A stretch of DNA of 57,103 bases from Anaerolineae bacterium. GTDB lineage: Bacteria; Chloroflexota; Anaerolineae; Aggregatilineales; Phototrophicaceae. The stretch is taken from positions 1 to 57,103 of the forward strand of contig JAJEAA010000031.1 in assembly GCA_022824365.1 (NCBI GenBank). Reading direction: 5' to 3'. The notes beneath the pieces were generated by a model, which had not been told where the DNA came from, did no database searches, and saw only the letters and a program-made list of their open reading frames with translations. Numbering within the stretch: the stretch's first letter is position 1; each line of letters opens with the position of its first letter. The position numbers and the translations under genes are program-made. Of this stretch, positions 8,827 through 17,548 are shown piece by piece.

Positions 8827-9328
8827 AACCGCCATCCCCATTTTCTGACTTATTTGTACCGAACTCAATTATGGCGCCAGCGGTCGCTCCGATAGCTGCT
8901 CCCGTCGCGGCGCTAAGAACAATGTGGACCAGCAGCCCCAATTGATTTGGGTTCACTTCTGCCCCGAACGCTCCTTCAAATTCCACCGACATCGCCATCG
9001 CAAATCCAAGTCCGGCCATCACTAGCGCACCCGCCAGCGCCGCGATTATCGCCAACACGAGTGTCGAAGTTCGCGCCGACAGCATCGAATTCACCTTACT
9101 AAACAGGACAATTACGGTAACGGCAAGGTAAACGATCACATAAATGCGTAACTCTTCCGGAATCAGCGACATAAGAGTCGAGATTACGTCGCCAGCGCTG
9201 CTCAGCACACCACCGTCGACAGTCTGCACCGAGAACAATGATTCCATGAGAGTTGCCAAGCCATATGTCGTCATGAACGCGCACAGACCGTAGAGTATGC
9301 TCAGAATCGCAGCGAGCTTGCGTTTCAT
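8801..9328 (-). CDS. Hypothetical membrane protein with four predicted helices
   Basis: 175 residues from the ATG at 9328, chosen because GGAGAG lies 8 nt upstream. Hydrophobic helices are at about 4-27, 58-78, 87-112 and 128-150, with a Ser/Glu/Asp-rich cytoplasmic-looking tail. The Gly/Ala-rich fourth helix (AATGAAIGATAGAIIEFG) suggests tight packing. No family recognised and no catalytic motif. It is convergent with, and overlaps by 26 bp, the end of the GT2 gene. It lies between two diverged copies of a GT2 3'-end segment, as though this block had been inserted into or had replaced part of an ancestral GT2 region. Confidence 0.72.
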   Translation of the reverse strand: MKRKLAAILSILYGLCAFMTTYGLATLMESLFSVQTVDGGVLSSAGDVISTLMSLIPEELRIYVIVYLAVTVIVLFSKVNSMLSARTSTLVLAIIAALAGALVMAGLGFAMAMSVEFEGAFGAEVNPNQLGLLVHIVLSAATGAAIGATAGAIIEFGTNKSENGDGGSIADQADY

Positions 9329-9685
9329 ATCGTAACTCTCCAATTGAAATGAATCTTCAATAATAGACCACACATTTCACAATACAGTAACACATTGATG
9401 TGCGTGTCGCAACGAATTGGATTCCACTGTGGCGCACGGCGAAGAGAACGTTTCTTTACCAAACACGCTGTGCCCCTAAACACATATCACGTCCTGTCGC
9501 ATTGAATATCAAGCATCCGAGCTGCGCCTGAGTTTCGCGGCTGTCGTTTGCTTTCGTCGCCCGCTGGAGCCTGCGGGAGAGCCTTATCGTCTGGCGCAGG
9601 CAACTGGCCGCGGCTAAGCAGACCCGCCGGGAAGCCGCCGGAAACATCTAGTCCTGCGTGGCAATCGCAGCTTCACTCGCCCAAC
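9329..9685. other. Intergenic region with gene remnant
   Basis: The first 200 bp upstream of the membrane-protein gene hold no recognisable gene. From 9541 the plus strand carries the GT2 C-terminal remnant described separately. The last 34 bp lead to the stop of the deacetylase gene on the other strand. Confidence 0.5.
9541..9651 (+). pseudogene. Remnant of a GT2 C-terminus
   Basis: An open stretch of 36 codons ending in TAG at 9649-9651 begins LSFAFVARWSLRESL. The intact GT2 has LSFASVAGWSLRESL at 8707-8751 (13 of 15 residues, 38 of 45 bases the same). After it the remnant continues with a basic amphipathic tail (IVWRRQLAAAKQTRREAA), unlike the present end of the GT2. It has no start codon and is too short to function, so it is the decayed 3' end of a second or ancestral GT2 copy. 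Confidence 0.65.
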
Positions 9686-10354
9686 TCATCCACCATGGAT
9701 CGCACCGCAGCCGTCGGGGCGCCAGGTGACGGGATCCACCAACTCCATCTCATCCAGACGCGCCAGTTCAAAGCCGCGCGCTTTCAAGCCGTCAATGATC
9801 AGAGGCAGCGCCTCCATCGTCGGGCGGGCGCGCGCCAGGCGGAGGCCATCGTCATCGGTCTCGCTGCCATCGTGCAGGTTGATGATCGAGCCGCCGGCCA
9901 GCGCCGGATGATTCAGCGTCGCTTCGACAATCTCTCGTGGATCCGTCTTGTCGAAGTCGGAGGGATTGACATCGGAAGACACGATCTTGATCTCCGGCGA
10001 TAGCGCCAGCGGCGAGTACAGACAGGTGAAATGATTGCCGTAGGGGGCGCGCAGAAATTCGCTGGGGCGCCCGCTGAGATTCGTGATGACCGCTTCCGCC
10101 CGGTCGTAATCGCCGATATGCGCTTGGTGCGAGTAGCTGTGATTGCCCGCCAAATGCCAGCGATCAGGGATCCGCTTAAAGGCTTGCGGAAAGCGTTCCA
10201 CCCACTTGCCTATGACGAAGAAGGTACCGCGGGTTCCCCGACTTTCCAGGATCTCCATGATCTGGTCCGTGCGCGGCGGATTGGGTCCGTCATCGAAAGT
10301 CAGCGCGACTTTCATCTGATCGCGCCGACCGTGCGTGTAAACCTTTAGCGCCAT
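9686..10354 (-). CDS. Polysaccharide deacetylase (NodB/CE4 family)
   Basis: Metal-dependent removal of N- or O-acetyl groups from a polysaccharide or peptidoglycan-like chain. 222 residues; the ATG at 10354 has AGGGGG about 5 nt upstream. The CE4 motifs are complete: TFDDGP with Asp21/Asp22, HSYSH with metal ligands His72 and His76, RAPYG (102-106), and LHDG near residue 155. No signal peptide, so it may be cytoplasmic or exported another way. It follows the GH116 gene by 30 bp on the same strand. With the nearby GT2 this suggests a locus building or remodelling an acetylated glycan; the substrate is unknown. Confidence 0.92.
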   Translation of the reverse strand: MALKVYTHGRRDQMKVALTFDDGPNPPRTDQIMEILESRGTRGTFFVIGKWVERFPQAFKRIPDRWHLAGNHSYSHQAHIGDYDRAEAVITNLSGRPSEFLRAPYGNHFTCLYSPLALSPEIKIVSSDVNPSDFDKTDPREIVEATLNHPALAGGSIINLHDGSETDDDGLRLARARPTMEALPLIIDGLKARGFELARLDEMELVDPVTWRPDGCGAIHGG

Positions 10355-10384
10355 CGCTGCCCCCTGTTCTCTCGCGCTTTGCGC

Positions 10385-12799
10385 CTAGTTGGCGTCGCCG
10401 CCGAGCACATTGGTCTCTTCCCGCCAGGTTTCCGCCGCCGCATCCCAAGCCCGGCTGTAAACGCCCCAGGCGCGCCCGTTGGACCAGAAAGCGCGGAATG
10501 GTTTGTCTTTCGAGCTGAGCGCGGGGACGGGCGAGAAGGCGATGTTTCCGTCCGCCGGGTCGACTTGCGCGCCGCTGAGCGCGAGCAGGAGCGCCCAACT
10601 GGACATGCTGCGGGCGTAGTGATTGCCGCATTCCACCTCGTTCCAGGGATTGCGTCGAATGCCATCATGCCGCGCCCGCACCGCTTCCACGATTTTTAAG
10701 CCTTCATCCAGCCAGCCCTCGTAGATGAGGTGAGCCGCGACCTGATATTCAATGCCGGTCCAGACCTCGTCGGCATAGGGAAAAGGCAGATCGGGCCGAC
10801 CCGCTCGGGGCCAGGTGCAGAGCAGCAGACCGGCTTCATCGTTCAGCGCGTATACCCGCTGGCAATTCACATGTTCGCTGAGGTCTGCGCGGAAATTGTG
10901 ATCGTAAATGGCTTTCAGAGCTGTTCGCACATGGTCTTCCGGCAGCAGATTGCCCAAGCCCAGAATCCGCGCGTGCAGCTCGCCCAACAACTGGTCGGAA
11001 AGGCAACCGATGCCGTGCTGATATTTGTTGGCGTTCAACTCTTCGAGCTTTTGGATGTAGTATTCGCCATTCCAGAGCATGGCGTCCAGATTGGCGCTGC
11101 CGATTTCGAAAGCCTGGCGGCAGCGTCCGCTAAATTCCGGCTCGCCCATGATCAGCGCCATCTCTTCGGTCGCGCGCAATGCCGCCAGATAATAGATGCC
11201 GCAGAGCGGATTGGGTCCATGAAACTCGATGTCATAGGTGTTGTGCTGTACGCCGTCCAGGACTTGGTCTTTGTCGCTATCCCAGTAGGCGCTGGCGAAA
11301 CCGATGGCTCGTTTAATGCCAGACCAGATTTCAGCCAAGAAGTCATCATCGCCGCTGAGTTGCCATTCGCGATAGGCGCGCAGGATCGAGCCCATCTGCC
11401 CATCGACCGCCGCGTCCACCCGGCCGCCCCAGAGAAAATCATCATGGAAGGTGCCGAAGCTGCGGAACTTCATGAAGCCGTCGTCGCCCGTCTCCACGTT
11501 GAACTCGATACGCCGCATCTCGCGCTCGAGCGACGGGAAGAGGCAAGCGAGGGTATAGGCGTAGCTCCAGACGTGCGTGCAACTGCCGGGGCAGCAGCCG
11601 ATATCGTCAAAGCAGCCCTCCCAGCCATAGAAGCGCCCGTCTTCCAGCCAGAAGCAGGTCGTGCTGCGCAGGGGCACGATATTGGCCGAGATGGCGTCGA
11701 GGACGACGCCGGGCAAGCTGCTGCTGAAAAAGGCGTCGTGGAAGCGGCGGGTCTCGCTTTCAAGCCGCTCCCGGTTCCGTCCGACATAAGCAGCGACATC
11801 CCAGGCGTCCTCAAAACGCGTGGCGTATTGATTGCGAATGATGCCGACAGATTCCTCAGCGACGCCCAGCATGTGCACCTGGCGCAGGTCCCAGGTCGCC
11901 GGCCGGTTGGGGAAATGCCAGGTCAGGATGAAACGGAAGGATTTGCTTTCACCTGGCTCCAGCCGATCCGTCAGCCCCAGCGTTCCGGTCGCCATGCGGT
12001 CGCCGGGCGCATCATCGGCGGGGTCGCTCAGCAATCCGTCATCAATGATGTCATCCCAGAAATCGTGCAGGTAATCCCACCATTGACCGAGCAGCCAACT
12101 GCGCCTGTATGTGACGCTGTCGTGATCGGTAACCAGGCTGAGGCTGCCAAAATGGGGACTGTCGCTTTCGAGTCCGTCATTGGTCAGCAGCAAACCGCGC
12201 AGATCGCCGCCATCGCGGAAGGAGTTGATCTGAGTCCCGAACTCAACCCAAGAGCGGTTGCCGAATTTGTCGCGTTGCAAGTTGCCGACCGGGTTGGTCA
12301 GCGAGCCCAGCAGGGTCAGATCGACGGCGGCGTCCGTCCGATTGGCGACGGTGTAAGACAGGATAGCGCAGGGAATGCCGGAGTCTTCCGGATTCAGCGG
12401 CAGCAGCGGCGTATAAGCTTCAAGCTGCACGGCGACCGGCAAGCTGGCGTCTTCAAAATCGATGGCGGCAAAAGGATACTGACCGCGGAAGGTTGCGCCT
12501 TTGAAACGCGGCAAGCCCGCCACATTCATCAAAGGATGATAGCCGTGTGAGAGCGTGTGCGGGGGCTGCATCGGACCTTCGATTACCCGCGCCATCGCTT
12601 CGCCGCCAGCTTGTTGACAGCGGATGGCGAAGAAGGTCAGAGGCAGGGGCGGTCCCTTGGCCGGGAGGTTGAAGATCTCCCAATCGCGCAATTCGCCGCG
12701 CGCGCCCAGTGATACATTGCCGGTGCCGATGCCGCCGAGGGGGAAGGCCAAGGCGGTCGCCGTGGCGTCGAAATCGCGAATCTCCGGATGGTATTCCAT
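10385..12799 (-). CDS. GH116-type beta-glycosidase (GBA2/glucosylceramidase-like)
   Basis: 804 residues, the usual length for bacterial GH116: an N-terminal beta-sandwich (to about 320; opens with FPLGGIGTGNVSLGARGELR, a GBA2-like signature) and a C-terminal (alpha/alpha)6 barrel. Family-typical blocks include CTHVWSYAYTLACLFPSLER, NTYDIEFHGPNPLCG, whose Asp is probably the acid/base, and DEVWTGIEYQVA. GH116 enzymes cleave beta-glucosides, beta-xylosides or N-acetylglucosaminides; the substrate cannot be told here. AGGAGG precedes the ATG at 12799 with a 9-nt gap. No signal peptide. First gene of a two-gene operon with the polysaccharide deacetylase. Confidence 0.88.
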   Translation of the reverse strand: MEYHPEIRDFDATATALAFPLGGIGTGNVSLGARGELRDWEIFNLPAKGPPLPLTFFAIRCQQAGGEAMARVIEGPMQPPHTLSHGYHPLMNVAGLPRFKGATFRGQYPFAAIDFEDASLPVAVQLEAYTPLLPLNPEDSGIPCAILSYTVANRTDAAVDLTLLGSLTNPVGNLQRDKFGNRSWVEFGTQINSFRDGGDLRGLLLTNDGLESDSPHFGSLSLVTDHDSVTYRRSWLLGQWWDYLHDFWDDIIDDGLLSDPADDAPGDRMATGTLGLTDRLEPGESKSFRFILTWHFPNRPATWDLRQVHMLGVAEESVGIIRNQYATRFEDAWDVAAYVGRNRERLESETRRFHDAFFSSSLPGVVLDAISANIVPLRSTTCFWLEDGRFYGWEGCFDDIGCCPGSCTHVWSYAYTLACLFPSLEREMRRIEFNVETGDDGFMKFRSFGTFHDDFLWGGRVDAAVDGQMGSILRAYREWQLSGDDDFLAEIWSGIKRAIGFASAYWDSDKDQVLDGVQHNTYDIEFHGPNPLCGIYYLAALRATEEMALIMGEPEFSGRCRQAFEIGSANLDAMLWNGEYYIQKLEELNANKYQHGIGCLSDQLLGELHARILGLGNLLPEDHVRTALKAIYDHNFRADLSEHVNCQRVYALNDEAGLLLCTWPRAGRPDLPFPYADEVWTGIEYQVAAHLIYEGWLDEGLKIVEAVRARHDGIRRNPWNEVECGNHYARSMSSWALLLALSGAQVDPADGNIAFSPVPALSSKDKPFRAFWSNGRAWGVYSRAWDAAAETWREETNVLGGDAN

Positions 12800-12930
12800 A
12801 TCGTCATGCCTCCTGTGCCCGAATGAGGGCGGTCGTCTTGTCGCAGCGGGTTAGATTATCCTCATTCGCAGTATGCTTGGCAAGCCAACCGAGGCACGAC
12901 AGGCGAGGTATCGCAATAGAAACAAGAATT

Positions 12931-13099
12931 AGCCACCGAGGACACAGAGGAAAAAAGAGTTCACAGAGTCTGGATTGTCGGTTGGTATAGTCGAAAATGG
13001 CAGATTCCGCAGTACGTCGAGGGCGGATGTTGCGCTCAGGTCGAAAAAACACCGATACCTCTGTGTCCTCAGAATAACTCGGTGAACTCGGTGGCAAAG
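12931..13099. repeat. Copy 1 of a ~170-bp inverted-terminal-repeat element
   Basis: This fills most of the 399-bp gene-free stretch 12800-13198, which holds nothing else apart from the promoter of the next gene. The left end AGCCACCGAGGACACAGAGG (12931-12950) is the inverted counterpart of the right end (13058-13099), which contains CCTCTGTGTCCTCAGAATAA and ends CTCGGTGGCAAAGA. The interior (GGTTGGTATAGTCGAAAATG, then GGGCGGATGTT) is matched by copy 3 at 37439-37610 and partly by the reverse of copy 2 at 25372-25540. No open frame inside: a non-autonomous, MITE-like element is the simplest reading. Confidence 0.65.
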
Positions 13100-13186
13100 A
13101 CTTGCGATTGCTCTCGCGGCAGGCGCGTGATGACGTACGACAGCCTGTCTCCCTTGGGCAGCCATTCAGGATGCGCGCCTGTCTGC

Positions 13187-13192
13187 TATAAT
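13187..13192 (+). promoter_or_regulatory. TATAAT -10 box only 6 bp before a start codon
   Basis: A perfect TATAAT at 13187-13192, with a weak TTCAGG (13165-13170) 16 bp upstream as the only -35 candidate. Transcription would start at about the A of the ATG at 13199, giving a leaderless or nearly leaderless mRNA. There is no Shine-Dalgarno before that ATG. Confidence 0.5.
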
Positions 13193-13198
13193 TAGATT

Positions 13199-13615
13199 AT
13201 GGGAGAGATGCTAAACGACAAACGCATTCGGCAACTGGTAATCGCGGTTTTGCTGGTCATCCTGGCGCTGGGTTTGCTGAGCCTGGTATCGACGGTGTTT
13301 CAGATGATCGTGCCGCTCGCCATCGTCATCGGCGGCGCCTTTGCCTTTTACAAGATCGTGCTCGAAGGGCGGGACGAGCCGGAAGCGATGCAAGATGAAA
13401 TCGCCGAAAGCGCCTCTGCGGACGCAACCCTCCACGACGGCGCCTACCAAAACGCGAGCGCCGATATGGATGCGGGCGAGATGGAAGCGCAGCAGCGCCT
13501 CAGCGCGGTTGAGCGGGCGCGCAGCGAATTCCTGGAGAACGCCACGCCAGCGGAAGAAATCCTCGATCAATTGAAATCCCGCCAGCGCCGCCTGCAAGGA
13601 GATGACGACGCATGA
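13199..13615 (+). CDS. Small membrane protein, 138 residues
   Basis: Two closely spaced hydrophobic helices (about residues 12-33 and 35-52) followed by a long acidic, Ala/Glu-rich cytoplasmic-looking tail ending in a basic coiled-coil-like segment (ILDQLKSRQRRLQ). No family recognised. Its stop overlaps the start of the MOSC gene by 4 nt, so the pair is translationally coupled. A start at 13208 is possible, but its GGGAGAG touches the ATG, too close to work normally. Confidence 0.75.
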   Translation: MGEMLNDKRIRQLVIAVLLVILALGLLSLVSTVFQMIVPLAIVIGGAFAFYKIVLEGRDEPEAMQDEIAESASADATLHDGAYQNASADMDAGEMEAQQRLSAVERARSEFLENATPAEEILDQLKSRQRRLQGDDDA

Positions 13616-14256
13616 GGCTGCTGTCGATTAACGTAGCGCAGCCAAAATCGGTAGATATCGACGGCAGGAGCTACCAGACGGGCATCTACAAAGTCCATCG
13701 CATGGGCCGCGTCATGCTGAGCCGACTGGGCTTGGACGGTGATGGGCAAGCCGACCTGAAAGCTCATGGCGGACCAAACCGCGCTGTCTACTGCTATCCG
13801 CACGAGCACTACGGCTACTGGGCAGCTCAGATGGAACGAGCCGATTTTCACTACGGCGCGTTTGGCGAGAACCTGACGCTGCTGGGTTTGCTGGAGTCGG
13901 CGGTTTGCATCGGCGATGTATTTCGTATCGGCGGCGCCCTCATCCAAGTGTCACAGCCGCGCGTGCCCTGCTACAAGCTGGCGGACAAGCTCGGCCTGCC
14001 CGGCTTTGAGAAGACCTTCTTGCGCGCTAATCGTTCCGGCTTCTACGCGCGCGTGCTTGAAGAAGGCGTCTTGGAAGCGGGCGACCCGATAGCGCAACTG
14101 GAAAAGGACGCGGTTGGTTTGACGGTGGCGGAGGTCAACGCCGCGCTCTATCTGGGCAAATGCGAGCGCGCAATTGCGGAACGCGCTGTACGAGTCGAGG
14201 CGCTTTCGCCGGAATGGCGGCGCTCCTTCGAGAAGCTCTTGACGCGCCTGTCATAA
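13612..14256 (+). CDS. MOSC-domain protein (YiiM-like)
   Basis: 214 residues. MOSC domains of the YiiM group handle molybdenum-cofactor-linked reductions, for example of N-hydroxylated compounds. The hallmark blocks are present: KAHGGPNRAVYCYPHEHY (about 59-76), YGAFGENLT, GDVFRIG and QPRVPCYKLADKLG with the conserved cysteine. A C-terminal three-helix region follows (LTVAEVNAALY), as in YiiM. ATGA overlap with the upstream membrane-protein gene. It could share the Moco pool with the two molybdoenzymes at 32.5-37.2 kb; that link is inference. Confidence 0.9.
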   Translation: MRLLSINVAQPKSVDIDGRSYQTGIYKVHRMGRVMLSRLGLDGDGQADLKAHGGPNRAVYCYPHEHYGYWAAQMERADFHYGAFGENLTLLGLLESAVCIGDVFRIGGALIQVSQPRVPCYKLADKLGLPGFEKTFLRANRSGFYARVLEEGVLEAGDPIAQLEKDAVGLTVAEVNAALYLGKCERAIAERAVRVEALSPEWRRSFEKLLTRLS

Positions 14257-14313
14257 AGACCAGGCAAGTTCTGGCGGATCATCCAAAATCTATACGGACA
14301 AGTTGCTTGCAGT

Positions 14314-15336
14314 CTAGACGACAGCAGTGGCTTTCGCCTCCAACTCCTCAGTCCACAAGCCCAATGACGCCAGCCCGTTCATCTTGGCGCGGTGATAGAG
14401 GGCGGCTTGCGCGGATTGTACATTTTCATGACGATTCGCCCAGATACTCATCGGTTCGCGCTGAAGGGCGCGGGCGTAAGAGAAGCTCAGCTTCCAGGGC
14501 AGTTCGTAATTGGCGTTCATGGCGTTCAGATGCGCCGTCGCGTGATAGTCGCTTTGACCGCCGGAGAGGAAGACGATGCCAGGGATGGCGGCCGGTATCT
14601 GCCGCTTGAAGACCTTGACCGTCTGTTCGGCCACCGTATCCACATCGGCTTGCTCGGCGCATTCGTTCCCCGATAGCACCATGCTCGCTTTGACCAACGC
14701 GCCTTCCAGATCGACGCGATGCACATAGAGCGCCTCAAAGGTCCGGCTCAGCACCCACTCAGTGATATCGAAACAGCGCTCAATTGTGTGATCGCCCCAT
14801 AGCATGACTTCCGGCTCGACGATGGGCACGATGCCGGCTTCCTGCGAAAGCGCGGCCACCTGCGCCATGACGTAGGCATTGGCTTCGATGGCGTAGTAGC
14901 TGGGCGTTCCGGGCCCGACTTGGAAGGCGGCGCGCCATTTGCTAAAACCGACGCCCAAAGCGGCGTATTCCGCCAACCGTTCGCGCAAGCCATCCAAGCC
15001 GCTGCCCACCGTCTCGCCATCGCTGCCCGCCAGGACAACCATGCCCTTAAAAGGCGATATGCCCGGGATCATGCCGCGCTCGATGACCTGGGGCAGCAGC
15101 GCTTCGCCACGGCTGTCAGCCATGCGGACTTGCTCATCGGTCATGATGATGCCGCTGACGCACTCGTTCAGGTTCGGCGTCGTGAAGAGCATTTCCGACC
15201 AATTGCGGTAGCTGTGCTCGTCGTCCGGAATGCCTTCCGCCTCGAGCAATTCCCTGAAAGCCGGCGAGGGGCGGTCCGCCGCCATGATGCCTTTGCCGGG
15301 CTTGACCAGTTGATTGGCAATCTCGTATAGGCTCAT
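14314..15336 (-). CDS. fba: Class I fructose-bisphosphate aldolase
   Basis: Schiff-base aldolase of glycolysis/gluconeogenesis, 340 residues, related to the eukaryotic-type class I enzyme rather than the metal-dependent class II form. Key features: GILAAD-like GIMAADRPSP near the N-terminus, GFSKWRA with the lysine of the binding pocket (about 130), IVEPEV with the catalytic glutamate, and the Schiff-base lysine at residue 216 in LVKASMVLSG (muscle enzymes read LKPNMV). FLSGGQSD and the LSFSYARALQ segment bind phosphate. Single-gene unit on the minus strand. Confidence 0.94.
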   Translation of the reverse strand: MSLYEIANQLVKPGKGIMAADRPSPAFRELLEAEGIPDDEHSYRNWSEMLFTTPNLNECVSGIIMTDEQVRMADSRGEALLPQVIERGMIPGISPFKGMVVLAGSDGETVGSGLDGLRERLAEYAALGVGFSKWRAAFQVGPGTPSYYAIEANAYVMAQVAALSQEAGIVPIVEPEVMLWGDHTIERCFDITEWVLSRTFEALYVHRVDLEGALVKASMVLSGNECAEQADVDTVAEQTVKVFKRQIPAAIPGIVFLSGGQSDYHATAHLNAMNANYELPWKLSFSYARALQREPMSIWANRHENVQSAQAALYHRAKMNGLASLGLWTEELEAKATAVV

Positions 15337-15457
15337 GCGTTATTGTCCATCTCATTAGTCATCCATTTTCGATTTCGGAGGATTATTCTCGCAATTTCGC
15401 ACCCATCCTTCAAGCCCCGCCTGCCGCCCGTAACAAGCGCATAACGAGCTTAAACAA

Positions 15458-15491
15458 AAAGCGGGCAACCATCGCCCGCTTTGTCGTTTCG
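15458..15491 (-). terminator. Rho-independent terminator of the orphan SBP gene
   Basis: On the minus strand, AAAGCGGGC (15482-15474), a 7-nt loop and GCCCGCTTT (15466-15458) form a perfect 9-bp stem, and the T-run continues (TTTTTGTTT). It starts about 30 nt after the stop of the gene ending at 15511. Confidence 0.85.
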
Positions 15492-15510
15492 ACGCTTGAG
15501 ATTGCGCTGT

Positions 15511-16722
15511 CTATTCGCCGGCGGCATCCAATGCGGCTTGCTGTTCTGCGATCATCTCCGGGCTACAGCGCAGGCTCTGCAAAAACGCGGCGTCTTCGGC
15601 CATGCGCTCTTCCAGCGTCATCTCCGCCAAGGTCACCTCACCCGGGATTTCGAGCCTTGCGCCCTCGCCCATTCCACTCTCAACGATGTAGTCCGCCTCC
15701 GCCAGCAACGCTTCCGTGAGTACAACTCCCTGCGCCTCGGCTGAATCCAGGTTTACCGCAACGGTGAAGCTCGGGGTTGAGGCAATGCCAGTGGCAGCAA
15801 TATCAAGATTGCCATCCAAGTAGGCAATCACCATGCGGGCTGCTTGAACGCCTTCCCGATACCAGCCTTCAAAACCGGCTGCTATTGTCACACCGTGGAT
15901 GACATCGGATACCAGCGGAGAAAAGACCGGCACGCCAATCGCCGCGTCGACGATCGACGAGATGCCGCTTGAGGAACCGGTGCGGGGCGGCAAAACGATC
16001 ACGTCAACATTTTTGTCCAGCAAGGACTCGGTTGCCAGGGCGTAATCCGCCGCCGATACAATCGTGGCGACTTCAACAGTGAAGCCCAATTCTTCGCCGA
16101 CTTGCTGAACACTGCTTATGTAACCGGGCGTCGCCGGATCATCAGCATTTGCGAGGACGCCGACAGTTTGGAAGTCCGGGTCCTGCAAATAAGCCAGTTT
16201 GGAATATTCCTCATAGTCAATCTCCATCAAAGTGCCGGTCACATTAGGCGGCTTGATGCAGGGCGCCAACGCAAGCCCGGTTTCATAAGGCACGGTCACG
16301 ATAGCAAAGATGAGCGCCGGCGGTTCTTCCATGTCGCTCATTGCCCCCACTGCGATCATGCCCACCTGAGTCGAGACAGTGAGCACCACATCGGCGCCTT
16401 CATCCAGCGCGTCCTCCACCATGAGATTTGCCGTGGCGAAATCAAAGCCGGCATCGCGATAGAGAATGTTGATGTTTTCGCCGCGCAGGTCATTGCCCGT
16501 TTCTAACTCCGCGCGTTCATCCGCACTGATGAAGCCATAGACTTCCAGCATATCCAGCACTGCCATATCGGTTAAGGCAAACGAAGGCGACTGCCCAAAA
16601 CGCAGAAACGCCAGCGTGGGCTTCTCTTCTTGGGCGAGGGTCGGCGCGAGCGGCAAGAGCAGCGCGAGCAGCAGAATGACGAACGGCAACTTCTTTATGA
16701 CGGATTGCATCGACTGATACAC
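15511..16722 (-). CDS. Orphan ABC substrate-binding protein (ABC_sub_bind/TrpX type)
   Basis: Exported solute receptor of 403 residues. The GTG at 16722 is chosen because GGAGGAGA lies 3 nt (GGAGG 6 nt) upstream; the longer frame from 16752 lacks a ribosome site. Sec signal peptide (KK, long Leu-rich core, APTLAQ cleavage near residue 31). The mature protein has two Rossmann-like halves (TLAFLRFGQSP; QTVGVLANADDPATPGYISS; VDVIVLPPRTGSS), matching the family that often binds amino acids or aromatic compounds. No permease or ATPase gene is adjacent, and a terminator follows, so it is a single-gene unit. Confidence 0.85.
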   Translation of the reverse strand: MYQSMQSVIKKLPFVILLLALLLPLAPTLAQEEKPTLAFLRFGQSPSFALTDMAVLDMLEVYGFISADERAELETGNDLRGENINILYRDAGFDFATANLMVEDALDEGADVVLTVSTQVGMIAVGAMSDMEEPPALIFAIVTVPYETGLALAPCIKPPNVTGTLMEIDYEEYSKLAYLQDPDFQTVGVLANADDPATPGYISSVQQVGEELGFTVEVATIVSAADYALATESLLDKNVDVIVLPPRTGSSSGISSIVDAAIGVPVFSPLVSDVIHGVTIAAGFEGWYREGVQAARMVIAYLDGNLDIAATGIASTPSFTVAVNLDSAEAQGVVLTEALLAEADYIVESGMGEGARLEIPGEVTLAEMTLEERMAEDAAFLQSLRCSPEMIAEQQAALDAAGE

Positions 16723-16821
16723 GAATCTCCTCCAGTCTTCTGTAAATTGCAAGCAACGATCTCGGAGCCTGTAAAAGGTCCGGTTTCAATACAATAATCA
16801 ATATACTGTATCACAAATCAA

Positions 16822-17430
16822 TCAAGACGAGAAGACAAAGCCGATCTCGCCCAGCGCCGTCTCAAGCGCTTCCAGCGGCAAACCGACCACATTGCTGTAA
16901 CTGCCTTCGATTCGCTCGACCGGGTGAAAAGCTTCGTTCTGAATGGCGTAGCTGCCGGCTTTGTCCAGCGGATCGCCGGTCTCGATATAGGCATCGATTT
17001 CCGCATCGCTGAAGTGGCGCATGCGCACGACCGTCCGTTCCTGCCGGGTGATGACAGTTGCGCCGTCGCCGTGGCGGTGAAGGGTGAAAGCCGTAATCAC
17101 ATCGTGGGCGCGCCCGCGCAAGCGCCGCAGCATACGCCGAGCATCGGCCGCGTCAGTCGGTTTGCCCAGCAGGTCGCCGGCTTCATCGACGCCGATGGTA
17201 TCAGCAGCGATCACGATCGTATCAGCGGCTAGAATCAGCGCCGATGAATTGTCCAGCGTCCGCGCAACCGCCTCGGCTTTTTCCCGGCTTAGCCGCCGGA
17301 CATAATCGACCAGCAACTCGCCATCGCCTAGCGATTCGTCGATCTCCGGTTTGATGACCTCGAACTGCAGATTCAGCTTCGCCAGCAGCTCGCGGCGGCG
17401 CGGCGATGAGGAGGCGAGTATCAGACGCAT
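16822..17430 (-). CDS. maf: Maf-family nucleotide pyrophosphatase
   Basis: House-cleaning NTP pyrophosphatase that hydrolyses non-canonical or methylated dTTP/UTP/CTP to monophosphates. 202 residues from the ATG at 17430, which opens directly with the Maf signature MRLILASSSPRRRELL. Further family motifs: FEVIKPEIDES, AADTIV, GKPTDAADARRML, and GDPLDKAGSYAIQ. Between AADTIV and GKP there is an unusually long loop in which AADTI occurs twice (AADTIVIAADTIGVDEAG), a possible small internal duplication. Divergent from the first Bax-inhibitor gene. Confidence 0.94.
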   Translation of the reverse strand: MRLILASSSPRRRELLAKLNLQFEVIKPEIDESLGDGELLVDYVRRLSREKAEAVARTLDNSSALILAADTIVIAADTIGVDEAGDLLGKPTDAADARRMLRRLRGRAHDVITAFTLHRHGDGATVITRQERTVVRMRHFSDAEIDAYIETGDPLDKAGSYAIQNEAFHPVERIEGSYSNVVGLPLEALETALGEIGFVFSS

Positions 17431-17548
17431 GGACGCTGCTTCCCGTTGTATGAGCCAGCGCTTACTATAGCGTCGGGACTGCAGCGACACTATGGAAAAT
17501 CTTGAGCAACATACGCTATACTTGTCTTGGAATACGAGGAGGAAGCTC

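Noticed and set aside
9456..9647. 63-codon minus-strand frame over the GT2 remnant
   Set aside because: The plus strand here matches the GT2 tail, which explains the sequence; the minus frame has no ribosome site.
10730..12550. 606-codon plus-strand open frame opposite GH116
   Set aside because: The minus strand reads as a complete GH116 with family motifs; the plus frame has no family features and no start signals.
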